A DNA stretch of 64,000 bases from Neoceratodus forsteri. Its lineage: Eukaryota > Chordata > Ceratodontiformes > Ceratodontidae. The notes under the pieces were generated by a model. The model was not told where the DNA came from, ran no database searches, and worked only from the letters and a program-made list of their open reading frames with translations. Positions 44,975-57,160 of the stretch are shown here, in pieces; the first letter of the stretch is position 1; every line of letters begins with the position of its first letter. The position numbers were made by a program, and so were the translations under genes. The stretch is from NCBI GenBank assembly GCA_016271365.2, contig CM057454.1, forward strand, positions 1,166,120,055 through 1,166,184,054. The letters run 5' to 3'.

Positions 44975-45765
44975 TATATGTAACATGTACAAAAATATAT
45001 GTAACACGTATAACAATATATTTAATGTATAAAATATATGTAATATATACAAAGTATATATGTAACAAATATAAGAATACATGCAACATATATGAAATAT
45101 ATGTAATAGATATGTAACATATAACATATGTAACATACATAATATATATGTAACATATATACAAAATTACCTACAGCATATATAAATATATATGTAACAT
45201 GCACACATATATTTATTTAATGTATAAAATATATGTAACATATATAAAGTATATATGTAACAAATATAAGAATACATGCAACATATATGAAATATATGTA
45301 ATAGATATGTAACATGTATAACATATGTAACATACATAATATATATGTAACATATATACAAAATTACCTACAGCATATATAAATATATATGTAATATGCA
45401 CACATATATTTATTTAACACATATCAAATATATGTAATGTACTGTATAAAATATAAGTAACTCATAAAATATATGTAACCTATAGTCAATATATATGTAA
45501 CGTATACAATATATGTGACATATCTAATAACTACATTTAACATCTATAAAATATACAGTAGTAATATATATATATATATATATATATGATATATGTACCA
45601 TATATAAACAATATATGTTACATGCACAAAATATGTGACATTTATAAAATAAATTTAACGTATGTCAAATATATATGTAACATATATAAAAAATGCATGC
45701 AACATATATAAAATAGATGTAACACATATATATATATATATATATGTATATGTTACTCATATTTC

Positions 45766-45808
<43 letters not shown>

Positions 45809-46192
45809 GTATACAATGTATATGACATAATTATATGTAACATTTATAAAATATATGTAACATATATATATATATAATATATGTAACATGTACAAACATA
45901 TATGTACCATTTACAAAATATGTGTAGCATACATAAACTTTATATAACATGTATAACATAAGTAACATATAAATATGCATGCAGCATATATAAAATATAT
46001 GTAACATTTATAGTAATGCATATAAAACTGTAACATAGTAATAAAAGTAACATAAACTATATGTAACATATACAAGATATGTGGAACATGTATACAATAT
46101 GTGTGACAAATATAACTATATGTATAGAATGTCATATATAACTTAAATAAAAAAATATATGTATCATATATAAAAAATGTAAAGTATGTAAG
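44975..46192. repeat. ATGTAACATATA satellite with a 197-bp higher-order duplication
   Basis: TATGTAACATATATAAAATA-like units of about 20 bases repeat through the block, with (TA)n runs at 45560, 45728 and 45775. CTACAGCATATATAAATATA occurs at 45171 and 45368, marking a duplicated unit of 197 bases. The same satellite appears at 51840-52015 and 57000-57540. The overlapping open frames here are all low-complexity artefacts. Confidence 0.9.
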
Positions 46193-46904
46193 CAATAAGA
46201 AACTCTAGGGTGTGCATTAGACAGTTCTAATGCACGGCTATGAGAGCAGAGGGAGCCGAATCGGGAACTGCTCTGAGGAGAGAAATGCTTGCCGAAAATA
46301 TTTCAGAAGAATTGTCAAGGGTAATTTATTCTAGTAAATCGATTATTAATTTGGAAGTCTGAAATGCCAATTTGTTGTGTGTCTTAAGGAATGGTGATTG
46401 CAGCAGTGAAGGTGCGGAGTTGCTGAGACAGAGGTAGGAAAGAAGACACTGCCTGCCTTTAGTGGTGAAAAGTAAAGGTGTGTTTTTGTGGTTTAGCGAG
46501 CGCTCATCTAAAGAATACAGGAAAATGTCAGCTGAGTTTAGTGAGAGCTTGCTGAAAGAATAGTGGCTGTCATGAAATATTTTTCTTTTCTTTTTTAATT
46601 TTTTCATGAAAACGTGGAATTTGGAGTGGAACGAGTGGAATTGGAAGGAAGAGGAGAACAAGGTGAGCGATCTGTAGTGGCAATGTGAGCAAGCGCTTGA
46701 AACTGAAAGAAAAACAAAAGCAGAGTGGTTTTGGATATACAACATTTTTTTTCAGGTTATCAGTCTTGTTGTTTGTGGGTCATGGATGCAGGGAAGAGAT
46801 TAGTTTAGTTTAAAAAAAAAAAACGCTGCAGCTCTTTACGAAGTTGGGGCTGAGGCAGTTTGGGACATGGTTGGCAAGGAGATACAGACAGAGGACTGCA
46901 AACA
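46193..46904. other. no gene seen
   Basis: Single-copy-looking DNA. The minus-strand frame 46745-46326 (139 codons) has no motif and low complexity in its middle. Confidence 0.35.
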
Positions 46905-47101
46905 TAGAAACAGAAACATAGAATTTGACAGCAGATAAGGACCGCTTGGCCCACCTAGTCTGCCCATTTTCCTACCTAACAGATAAGCTGCAGATCCTAG
47001 TTAACCAACAGCTTACTTCCTCCTACCCCCCCACTAGGACTGCCTTATGTCTGTCCCATGCATTCTTGAATTCCCCCACTGTTCTTGACTTCATGACCTC
47101 C

Positions 47102-48377
47102 TCAGGGAGGCTGTTCTATGCATCCACAACCCTCTCCATGAAAAAAATACTTCCTCACATTACCTCTGAGCCGTCCCCCCTCTATCTTCAAATTGTGCCC
47201 CCTTGTTCTTGCACATCTCTTTTTCTGAAAGATGCTACCCTCTTGGACTTTGTTGATTCCCTTGAGGTACTTGAAAGTTTCTATCATGTCCCCTCTCTCC
47301 CTTCTTTCCTCAAGGGTATACATATTAAGCTCCTTTAGTCTTTCTTCATATGTCTTCTGGTGCAGACCCTGCACCATTTGGATGCCCTCCTCTGACAGCC
47401 TCCATTCTGTCTATGTCTTTGCGGAGATGGGGTCTCCAGAACTGCACACAGTACTCCAGATGGGGTCTCACCAACTGTCTGTACAAAGGGATAACAACTT
47501 CCTGTTTTCTACTATTGATGCCTCTTCCTATGCATTCCAGTATCCCCCCAACCTTCGTTACTGCCTTCTCACATTGCTTGCCCACCTTTAGATCATCTGA
47601 TATAATTACCCCCAGGTCCCTTTCCATTTTTACTGTTGTCAGTATCTCACTCCCCATTGTGTACTCTTCCCCTGGGATTTTGTTTCCCATGAGCATTACC
47701 TTACACCTCTTTGCATTGAATCTGAGCTGCCATACATTTGACCATTCCTCTAACCTTGCCAAGTCCCTTCTCATCCTTTCCACTCCATCTTGTGTATCAA
47801 ATCTGTTGCAGATCTTTGTGTCGTCTGCAAAGAGACATACTTTTCCTTCCAGTTCCTCTGCAATGTCACTTATAAAGACATTAAAAAGGACCGGTCCTAG
47901 TACTGAATCCTGCGGTACCCTGCTAGTAACCCTTCTTTCTTCACTGTCTACTCCATTTACTACTACCCTTTGCGTCCTGTTGTCTAGCCAATTTTTAATC
48001 CAGGCTACCACTTTGGGGCCCACTCCAAGGCTGGCTAACTTGTGTATTAATCTTTCGTGTGGGACTGTATCAAATGCCTTGCTAAAATCTAGGTAGGCCA
48101 TGTCCACAGCCCCTCCCTGGTCTACTACTTTGGTCACCCAGTCAAAGAAATCTATTAGATTCGTCTGACACGACCTTCCCATCGTGAATCCATGCTGCCT
48201 TGAGTCCTGTGCCCCACTGGCCTCTAGGTACTCAATAGTTCTTTCCTTCAGAAGTGATTCCATTATTTTCCCTACCACTGAGGTCAAACTAACTGGTCTG
48301 TAGTTTCCTGCCTCTGTCCTGCTCCCACTTTTGTGAAGAGGAATCACATCTGCCCTCCTCCAGTCCTCAGGTACCAC
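47102..48377 (-). pseudogene. CR1 ORF2 reverse transcriptase with intact FADD
   Basis: The 343-codon frame (48377-47346) contains NYRPVSLTSVVGKIMESLL (about residue 25), GFTMGRSCQTNLIDFFDW (63-80), AYLDFSKAFDTVPHERL (94-110) and LFADDTKICNR (182-192). The catalytic aspartates D97, D185 and D186 are present. The usual GVPQGS box reads RVPQDS, two substitutions. A frame change near 47360 moves into the C-terminal frame ([21 protein letters not shown], in part). Reverse transcription by target-primed synthesis is the family's role; this copy is probably inactive but recent-looking. Confidence 0.9.
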
Positions 48378-48861
48378 CCCATCCTCATATGATTTGTTAG
48401 TGAGTAGTCAGCAGTGTCACTAGTTCTACCCTTAGTTCTTTTAGAATTCTTGGGTGAATCCCATCAGGCCCCATTGCTTTGTCCACCTTCAATTTTATTA
48501 GTTCTTTCAGAACCCTTTCTTCTGTAAATGGACTGGTATCTACCCCGTCTTCAGAGTGTTTCTCTTGTTTGGTTTAGGTACCTCCCCCTCCTCTTCCTTT
48601 GTGAATACTGAGCAGATATATTCGTTCAGTATCCCTGCTTTTTCACTGTCCCCTCTACCCACATTCCTCCCTTTATTATGCCTCAGTATCCCTCCTTTGG
48701 TCTTTCTTCGCTCCCTAATGTACCTATAATAGGTCTTATCCCCCTTCTTAACAGAATTGGCTATCCTTTCCTTGGTTTGGGCCTTTGCTATTCTGACTGC
48801 CTTCCCAGCCTCTTTCTGCGTTAACTGATAAATTTCTCTGTCCTGCTCCTTCTGTATTTCC

Positions 48862-49905
48862 TTATTTTTTGAATGCTATCCTTTTCTCCTTAACCTTCCC
48901 TGCCACCTCTTTTGAGAACCATAGCATTTGTTTCCTTCGTTGTGTTTTATTGATTTGCTTTACACAAAGGCTTGTTGCCTCTGTGATGGCTGTTTTGATC
49001 ACTCCCCATTGTTCCTCTACCCCTCCTTCTTGCCTGTTTGCTAGTGCTTTTCTAAGACACTCTCTCATTTTCCCAAAGTCAGCCCTCCTAAAGTCCAATA
49101 CTCTTGCTTTTGTATGGCTTGATTGTATGGCTGTGTTTATCGTGAACCACACTGTTTGGTGGTCGCTTGTTCCCAGATGGCTACCCACCTCTAAATCTGA
49201 GATTCTCTCTCCATCCCCATTTGAGAGTACCAGGTCTAAGATTGCTCCCTCCCGAGTGGGTTCCAATACTAGCTGTCTGAGGCATGCCCCCTGTAGGGCA
49301 TCAAGAATGACCCTGCTCTTGGATGTGCCTGCAGCAAAGATGCTCCAGTTAACATCTGGGATATTCAGGTCCCCCATCAACAATATCTCCCCTTTTTCTG
49401 CCATTCTAAGGAAGCCTTCTGTCATTTCCTTGTCCATTCCCTCCCCCTGAGATGAGGGTCTGTATACAACCCCCATGCGGACTGTGGTGCCATTTCCTGT
49501 CTCCAGGGTGACCCAGAGTGCCTCATCTGCTCCCTGTTTACTCTTTAGTTCTGTGGCTTTGATCCTTTCCTTTACATAAAGAGCTGCTCCTCCTCCTTTT
49601 TTACCCTCCCTGTCCCTTCTGCAGATTTTGTATCCTGGTATGTTGACATCCCAGTCATGGTTCTCTGTGTACCATGTTTCTGTGACTGCCACAATATCCA
49701 GGGAACCCGCTTCCATCAAGGCCACTAGTTCAGGGAGCTTGTTACACAGGCTCCGGGCATTGGTACTCATCACCCTCCACTTTTTGATGGTCTTACCCCT
49801 TTTAGCCCCATTCCTGTCCTTACTGCCTTTGCCTTTTTTTACATTTACCTCTGTCCTGCTCTCTAATAACTTCTTTACCTTGGTGTTTACCTCACTAATT
49901 ATCAT
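48862..49905 (-). pseudogene. CR1 ORF2 endonuclease domain, open frame
   Basis: This is 347 codons of uninterrupted sequence, the longest frame in the window. It is an EEP endonuclease: NARSLCNK with N49, TETW with E76, VYRPS with Y148, GDLNIPDVNW with D179 and N181, ILDLVLSNGD with D224, and TSDHQTVWF with D248 and H249. All expected catalytic positions are present. The frame stops near 48862, and the EN-RT linker continues in other frames, so ORF2 as a whole is broken. The first 40 residues are Lys-rich, and the true start may lie upstream. Confidence 0.9.
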
Positions 49906-50269
49906 GTTTTGTGGGGGGAGGCTGGGATTTCCCTGCTTCTTTTCAGTGCCTCCCCCCCTTGGCTAGTTTAAATGCTTGACAATGAAGCATTTAAACCTCT
50001 CACCCAGGATCCTGGTCCCCTCGGACAGATGCAGACCATCACACCAGTATAGGTCTGCATCCTCCAGATGGCTCCCAGTCTCCAAGGAAGCCAAAACCCT
50101 GAGCTCACATCAGTTTTCAACCACTCATTGAATTCCTGGTGAGGAGTGCCCTAGCATCACCTTGCCATAGACAGGCAGCACCTCCGAAGGTTACTGTATG
50201 CGCTTACTTGTCTAAGGCCTCCCCCAACCTCTACAGACTCCTCTTGCACTGCTCTGATCCCATTCTAGC

Positions 50270-50830
50270 CAGGTCATTTGTCCCTAGGTGGACAATGACA
50301 TCCAGCTCCCCTCGTGCAGCTCCTCCCATGATCCTGACGATTCGCCCTGTCCCTCAAGCCATGGCACCAGGAAGGCACCTTACCTCCCTCTCCCTACCTC
50401 CCATTTCTACCCCCCTAATGATTGAGTCCCCCACCAGGAGTTTTTTCCTTCTCCTGTGGGGTCCCATGCTTCCCTCCTGTGGGTCTCCTTTGTGAAGGTT
50501 CCCAGCATCCTCCTTGGTCTCCACTGCAGGTGCCTCCATAGAGGAACCACTATCCACCAGAAGAGCGAATGAATTATGGAGAGGTACAGCTGGAGGGATG
50601 CATCTCTGTTCCACCACCCTCTCCATCCCTGAGACCACCCTGGTCCAGCCTCTCCTCTTTCTTGGCAACCTCTGAGGTAGTGGCATTGGCCCTGGTGGTC
50701 CCTGGGTGGGGGAGGAGGTTTCACGAATCCTAGCCAGGTCAGCCTGGAGACGGGCAAGCTCCTCTCTCAGACCAGAGAGGTGCCTGCAAATAGGGCAGCA
50801 TTGCAGCTTCTAGAATGTCTCCCGGAACAC
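50270..50830 (-). pseudogene. CR1 ORF1: CPIC, coiled coil and SGNH esterase-like region
   Basis: Near 50810-50730 one frame reads KLQCCPICRHLSGLREELAR then LQADLARIRET, a CxxC with leucine heptads. In 50686-50354 RRRKKLLVGDSIIRGVEMGG and RCLPGAMA match the GDS block of SGNH hydrolases. One stop later the frame continues RGELDVIVHLGTNDLA with the GTND block. A downstream region with further stops ends near 49965. The same order occurs in the copies at 36.6-37.9 and 55.2-56.6 kb. Confidence 0.75.
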
Positions 50831-51229
50831 TGCCACCCCACTGCCATTGCACTGCATCACTCCTATCATGTCTTATTTTGTGTCCCCTCTCCTGTTTCTC
50901 TGTATCCTTACTCTCTCCTCTCCTCTCCTTACAACTCTCATCCTTCCTGTTCTGGGACAGCAACTTCCTATCTTCTTTAGTAGCCTCCTTCTTCCTTGCT
51001 CAGTGTCAGACCACCAGCAGCTTGGGGGGGGGAGAATTAGCTACTTTTTTCCTTTAGGGTTGACAAAACCAATGTTTCTCTATGATCCTTCCCTTCCTAC
51101 TGCCAAACAGGAAGTTCCTGTTGACAGTCAGATCTAGTGACTATTAAAGTAGAACTGGCTTTGGGTGGGATGGAGGGCAATTAGTAAGAAAAAAGGCTAG
51201 CAACAGGAAGTTGTAATTTGAATCACCTG

Positions 51230-51270
51230 CTTTTATAGTGTCTAAGCCACACCCTCCCCCCAATTAAGCT
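51230..51270 (-). promoter_or_regulatory. possible 5' promoter of the reverse CR1 copy
   Basis: On the minus strand GGGGGGAGGGTGTGGCTTAG precedes ACACTATAAAAGCAGG, a good TATA box, about 400 bases upstream of the ORF1 CxxC segment. Full-length LINEs need an internal promoter, so the position is sensible. No start site can be shown. Confidence 0.4.
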
Positions 51271-51330
51271 CTCCCTCCTCCTACTGGTTTAGCAAAGTCA
51301 GCTGATACAATACCCTTCCCAGCACAGAAC

Positions 51331-51839
51331 ACACACACTGACTTCCTTTCTTTTCTTTCTTTTTTTTAACCCTAAATAAGACCCCTTCTACTTCTAATAA
51401 AGTATCTGTCTACTTAATCTCAACAAACACTGACTCCTGCTGAAAAATATAAGTTTTAAATTAATAAGAAAATGTAGCTTTTCTAGTTAGCTGCTTTCTG
51501 CTCTTCAAGCAAGGCTAGCAATAGTGAGTGCAACTGAGAAATATTGCTTCGTGGCTTGCAATTTACATATCGTTTTTTGGTGTGAGGACTGTTCAGATGG
51601 ATGATGCTGGGGAGAGATTAGAAAAAGAAACATTTTTGAACTGGGTGTATTATTGTGGATGGGGCACGATATGTACTGTAGATAGCAGTGGAGACAGTGT
51701 GTGTGTGTGTCTGTGTCAGAAAGTGAAAGTGTGTCAAACTAGGAAGTAGTTCGGCACTGTGTGGATAAATGAAATGTATCCACACAGTAACTCAGCTAAA
51801 CAGATTTATCACACTCCATTTATGTCCACCCCATTGCAT
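51331..51839. other. no gene seen; small hairpin
   Basis: Non-coding. A (TG)n-like run lies near 51700, and ACTGTGTGGATA / TATCCACACAGT form a hairpin at 51756-51788. Confidence 0.4.
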
Positions 51840-52015
51840 AAATAAAATATATGTAGCATGTATACAATATAAGTGACATAACTATATTTAATATTTATAA
51901 AATGTGTAACATGTATATAGTACATATATTTAACATATATAAAACGTGTATTATATATAGAGAGATATGTGTAACTTGCATAAGCATATATGTAACATAT
52001 ACTAACATACTAAAA
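51840..52015. repeat. ATGTAACATATA satellite, middle block
   Basis: The same unit as 44975-46192, flanked by CR1 insertions on both sides. Confidence 0.85.
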
Positions 52016-52052
52016 TGCCAGCAGAATAGGCCTAACTGTCTCTCGAATGTGC

Positions 52053-53238
52053 TCAAATTTCAGCACCCGCACTGAGGGCCGATTTTGGTGTACCCCCTCC
52101 CCCTTGAGTTATACTGTCCCCAGTCCCAGATGTTCCACCTGTATTGGGCCTGGTTAGATTTACCCTCCCCCTGTACCTGTCCCATCCCCTCTTAAACCTG
52201 TCCACAGTCTCCATCTCTACCAGCTCCCTGGGCAGTGCATTCCATGGCTCCACTGCCCTTTCAGTGAAATAATATCTCCTCCTCTCCTCTCTGAGCCTGC
52301 CCCCTTCCAGCTTATAGCTCTCGTTGCCCCAACCTCCTTCCTTTGGAGCACCCTGACTGGGCCTCCCTTATTGATCCCTTTCATGTACTTAAAGACCTCT
52401 ATCATGTCCCCCTGTTCCTCCTCTTCTCCAGGGTGTACATGTCGAGCTCCTTGAGCCTCTCCTCATAGGTCCTCTTCCCCCAGGCCCAAGATCATTTTGG
52501 TTGCCCTCCTTTGGACCCTCTCTGGAAGTGTGATGTCACTCTTTAAATGTGGCCTCCAAAACTGCACACAATACTCGAGGTGTGGCCTAACCAAGCAGTT
52601 GTACAGTTGTACAGTGGAAGGATCAGTTCTGCCTTTCTGGAGGTAATCCCCCTGGCGATGCATCCCAGCATCCTGTTTGTCCTTGCTGCTGCCCTCCTAT
52701 AAGTCTCTAAGTTGTTCATTTTGACATCTACCACTGCCCCCAGGTCCCTCTCACTCTCCTTGACTTGAATCATGTGTCCTCCCAGGGTATACCCCTGGCC
52801 TGGATTTCTGACTCCCAGGTGTAGAACCTTGCACTTCCTCACATTGAATTTTAGTTTCCATTTTCCCAGCCACCTTTCCAGAGCCTCCAGGTCCTCTTGC
52901 AAGGCCACCTTCCCCTCCTTCTCATCCACCACTGCACCCAGCTTTGAGTTGTCTTCAAAGAGACTTCTCTCACTCCTGATCCCCTTCCTGATGTCTGAGA
53001 CAGAGGTGTTGAGAAGGAGTGGCCCCAGCACTGACCCTTGGGGAACCCCACTAGTAACCCACCTTGGGGATGAGGCTAACCCTTCAACCACCACCACCTT
53101 CTGAGTACGCTCAGAGAGCCAATTTCCTATCCATCTTAATAACTGTCTCCCTACCCCCATTTCCTTCAGCTTAGCCAGCAGGCCACTGTAGGGTACCAAA
53201 TCAAACACCTTGCTAAAGTCCAGAAAGAGGATGACCAC
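52053..53238 (-). pseudogene. CR1 ORF2 reverse transcriptase and C-terminus, FADD lost
   Basis: The frame 53238-52543 reads FLDFSKVFDLVPYSGLLAKL, then TSGVPQGSVLGPLLLNTSVS, then RSLFEDNSKLGAVVDE. GVPQGS is kept but FADD reads FEDN. The C-terminus (52663-52463 and 52405-52053) continues with [33 protein letters not shown] and WNALPRELVEMETVDRFKRG, across two frame changes. Confidence 0.87.
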
Positions 53239-53722
53239 TAGCCTACCCTGGTCCAGGACCCTCGCACTCAGTCATAGAACTCAACAAGGTTTGTCTGGCA
53301 TGATCTTCCCATGACAAAACCATGCTGCCTATCGTCCAAGTACCCAGTTTGCTCCAGTAACCCCCCCAGCCTTTCCTTGACAATATCCTCCATCACCATC
53401 TCCTCTCTTGACCCCCTCCTTGTGGATTGGCATGACATTGGCCACCCTCCAGTCTTGGGGCACCCACCCTGTCCTCGGAGAGATGTTGAAAGGCTCCACT
53501 ACAGGGACTGCCAGGACATCTGCCAGTTCCCTCAGTACCCTGGGATGTATCTCATCTGGCCCAGGTGCTTTCTCTGTCCGAAGGGACCTAGAAGGCTTCC
53601 CTTATTCTCTCTATTGGAATTTCAGCCTCCACGTCCTCCCCCTTTTTCACCCTGCACTGCTTGCCCCCCACCTGTCTGTGGTGGCCACTCCCTTTCCCCA
53701 GAGCTGTCAGGGTCCCTGGTCT

Positions 53723-55102
53723 CTACTGGTCCCACCCCTTCCACCGGTTTGCCCCTGCTCCACTCGCAAGACATAGCTCCTCCATCCCTCTGGTAAAAAC
53801 TGAGGCAAAGCACTCATTTAGGACTTCTGCCTGTTCCCCCGCCTCCTGTGCCCAACCACCCTCTATCCTTATCTTGCGGATCTGCCCCCTTACTTTCCTT
53901 TTTTTCCCTATGTATCTAAAGAACCCCTTGTCCCCCTTCTGGAGTCCATTGGCCAAGGACTGCTCCTTTTTTGCCTTAGCAGCTCTCACCACCCTGGTGA
54001 CTCTCTTGGCTGTTAGCTCATATTTCTCCTGATCTCTTTCACTCTTTGAGCACTTGAAGTGCCTATAGGCTGCCTTCTTTTCCCTCACCACCTCCTATAC
54101 CTCCCGGGTCCATCAGCAGGGTTTTCTGGGCTTACCGAACACGCCTTTCCCTTGCACAGGATCTGGTAACCTCCTGTATTCCCTTCCTAATGATCCCCCA
54201 CATGCTATCAGCATGCATATCTGATGGATCCTGTTCAGACAGTCTTTAAGGATCCTTCCTATCTCCCTGAAGTCTGCACCCCTAAAGTTGGTTACTACTG
54301 TCCTTGTTTGGTTTTCCTCCCTCCTAGGTCCAGGAAGAACCAGACTGTGGCATGATCACTCCCTGCCAACGAGTCCCTCACCTCTAGGCCCCCAATCTGA
54401 TCACTGTCCGCGAGGACCAGGTCCAGTGTCTGGGCCTCCCTAGTTGGTTCACCCCCCTGTTGTATCAGAAATGCATCCTGGAAGACATCCAGCAGCCTCT
54501 GCTCTCTGGCCACTGGTGACGTCCTAGTCCCCCAGTCTGTTCCTGGCATGTTGAGGTCCCCCATTACCACTACCCTTCCCTTCCCCAATCTACAGTGTCC
54601 CTCGAGATTTGCCACCTGACTTTCTTCCAGGACGTCCGCCAGTGCAGGTGGTCTGTATACCACTCTGACCTTTACTGTCTAACCCCCCCCACCTCAGCAA
54701 GGTGACCCAAATAGCCTCCACGTTCCCTTCTGCCTCATTTACCCTTCCAATACCCATGCCCTTTCTGACTAACAGTGCTACACCACCCCCCTTCCGTCCC
54801 CCCCTATATTTTCTGAACATAGTATAGCACTCCAGATTTAGGTCCCACTCATGCCCTTGAGTGGCCCAGGTCTCAGTGACTGCTGCCACATCTACCTCCC
54901 CCTCAACTAGCATTGCCTGGAGCTCAGGCATTTTATTTCCTGAGCTCCTGGCATTTATCAGGACCACTCTCCATCCCTTTTCCCTCCTCTCCTTTCTCCC
55001 CCTTGAGCTCTCATTTCTCAGCTGCTGCACCCTACCTGGTGACCCATTTCCATATCTCCCTAGCCCCCTAGAGGAGTGGAGACCATGTCCCTCATTTATC
55101 AT
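53723..55102 (-). pseudogene. CR1 ORF2 endonuclease and linker, frameshifted
   Basis: 55102-54590 contains VVLINARSSGNKMPELQAML, AVTETWATQGHEWDLNLECY and GGVALLVRKGM. A frame change near 54670 leads to 54663-54295 with VYRPPALADVLEES, VVVMGDLNMPGTDWGTRT, LDLVLADSDQIGG and AGSDHATVWFFLDL. All endonuclease motifs survive, but in two frames. 54091-53723 gives the Lys/Arg-rich linker before the RT. Confidence 0.87.
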
Positions 55103-55245
55103 ACCTGCTGCACTGTCCCTTTTTTTGATCCCTCCCCCTTCACAAGTTTAAACCCCACCTTTTGCTGATGAACCAAGCTAGTTTGAGCTTAAGGATTTCT
55201 TTTCCTTCCAAATTAAGGTGGAGCCTGTCCCTAGCGTACAGCTCC

Positions 55246-56590
55246 TTATCCTCCCAGGTCTCCCCCCCAGTCCCCCACCAGGCCATACCCCAATTCCCCA
55301 CACCACTCCCTAAGCCACTGATTTATCTCCCTAATCTTCATCTTGTTTTCCCCACTAGCCCTTGACACTGGCAGGATTTCTGAAAAGGAGATCTTACAGG
55401 TTATGGAAAGGCATACCCTGGCCAACTCCTGGAACCTTGCCTGAATTTCTAGTTCACTATTACCATTTGTGTTGTTTGTCCCTGGGTGCATTAGGATGTT
55501 CGGGGTACCCCCGCATGCCTTTGCCAGTGAATACAACTCATGCTTGACCTTGTGCACCATGAGGCCTGGGTGGCATTTGGTTCTGATCAGACAGGTTTTA
55601 CCCTCTCACTGGATACCTCTGATCATGGAGTCACCCAATAGCAGTACTCTAACCTCCCCCTTGCCTCCCTGTTCACCCCTCGGGTTTCCCTCCTTCCATG
55701 CCCCTCCTCATCCCTTCATCTGGGTTCTCCCCCCAGTTGGTTCCTTGCACCTCCCACAATCTGGGTGTTGTAGGTAGCCCCTTCACTATTGTCCCTGGTC
55801 ACCTCCTCTACCCATGTCTTGTCCTTCTTTATCCCCCCCACCTGAGTATCTTTCTCTGTATCTCTTTCCCCACTCCTTACTAATTCATCCATCCTATCCG
55901 TTCGCCTACTTGGCTTTCTGCTCGCTATCATCCCATTTACGTCCTGTGCCTTTCTGCCTGTCATGCTCCCCTGTTCCATACCATCAGCCTCCTTCTTGTT
56001 TCCCTGATCCTCCATTTTCTTCTCCCCCACCCTGTTCGGGACCCCCTCTATTGTGCCCTTGCCTCTTGTTCCCCTTCACCCTTTCTGTCTGTCCCTGCCC
56101 CAGCTTCACCAGCAGCAGCATCATCATCCTCCTCCTCTCCCCCCACACTCTCCTCTTCTACAAATGGGTGTAGAGGGTTAAAACAATTTGTGAGCCTTAG
56201 CCCATCCCCCAGTGCCCCCCTATCCCTACCACCCCTCTCGGTTTCCTTTAGACACCCCCAGTCTCTTGCCTACTGCTGTGGAAATTTCCACTTTTTGGGC
56301 CCCACCTGCCAGGGTCCCCTAGAGCCCCCTGTGAACCCCGCTTCCCTCCTCCCCTAGTGTGAGTACCTCTCTTCACTCCTCCCCCAACTTGGGAGGCCCC
56401 AGCACCTAGTGCTTCCATGTAGGTGACCGCTTGCCTCCTACTTCTCCAGTCCTCCCCCCCAGCACCTCTAGCTGCCTTCAGATCCCCTCTACCTCCTCCT
56501 TAAGCTGTGCCAGCTGGTAGCACACTGGGCAACCACCGAACTTCCAAGCCCAGTCCAGTATCATGGCCACACCACACCCTGAGCACCCAA
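55246..56590 (-). pseudogene. CR1 ORF1: CPVC, coiled coil and SGNH esterase-like region
   Basis: Near 56560 one frame reads WKFGGCPVCYQLAQLKEEVE followed by GI and a stop. Downstream, at about 55640, LLLGDSMIRGI gives the GDS block, and 55560-55246 reads HPGTNNTNGNSELEI and SFSEILPVSRASGENKMKIR, with GTND changed to GTNN. The region between is Ser/Pro-rich and interrupted by stops. Confidence 0.65.
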
Positions 56591-56999
56591 CCGACCACCC
56601 AAAAATACCTGCTCTAGTGATATGCGGTCCCTTCCCCATCATCACAGCAGTCTTTTCTAGGCCAAAATTACCAACTCGGTGGCTCTACACTTTCTGGAGC
56701 TACCAGTACCTATGCCTAGGTGATCCCCCCCCCCCCATACAGCATGCAGACTTTTAAACTTGCAATGCTTGAGTGGCTGAACTTTTCCCCACCTGACTAT
56801 TAGCCTTAAGAGTTAGCTCACAGGAGAAGTTTGCAACTCCCTAAGCTTCTCCCTCCCAGCCTTTAAACCCAACCCCCAGTGGCTCTTCTGTATTCCCAGA
56901 AAGATTTTAAGGAGTTAGGCCAAATTTAAAACACAACAGCAACACTTACAAAAACTTATGACAAAGATAAGTTGGCTCTCCAGAACCTCACCACATCTT

Positions 57000-57118
57000 C
57001 AAAATTCCAATATATATAATATATAAAATATATTTAACGTGTATACAATATGTATAAAATATATATATAGAGAGAGAGAGAGATAATATACATAAAATGT
57101 ATGTAACATGTATAAACA

Positions 57119-57160
<42 letters not shown>

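Larger units (their letters stand above)
46905..51330 (-). mobile_element. CR1-clade LINE, near full length, best-preserved copy
   Basis: The minus strand reads: a possible TATA-bearing 5' region (51270-51230), ORF1 with a CPIC motif and coiled coil (about 50810-50720), SGNH esterase-like segment (50686-50270), ORF2 endonuclease (49905-48862), reverse transcriptase (48377-47346), C-terminus (47377-47102), then a 3' UTR ending TTCTATGTTTCTGTTTCTAT near 46905. The order is that of CR1. Stops and frameshifts are fewer than in the other copies. The 5' boundary is approximate. Confidence 0.88.
52016..56990 (-). mobile_element. CR1-clade LINE, near full length, decayed
   Basis: The minus-strand order is 5' region and CPVC coiled coil (about 56560-56480), ORF1 esterase (55640-55246), ORF2 endonuclease (55102-54295), linker (54091-53723), reverse transcriptase (53238-52543), C-terminus (52405-52053). 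Both sides are ATGTAACATATA satellite, so this is an insertion into that satellite. GC and CT content is higher than in the copy at 46905. Confidence 0.87.

Noticed and set aside
44391..45117. Several open frames of 60-180 codons
   Set aside because: They lie in a palindromic, GC-rich element and satellite, overlap in many frames on both strands and show no family motif.
47350..48096. A 248-codon forward frame
   Set aside because: It is the antisense of the CR1 reverse transcriptase and has no motif.
48869..49450. A 193-codon forward frame
   Set aside because: It is the antisense of the CR1 endonuclease frame.
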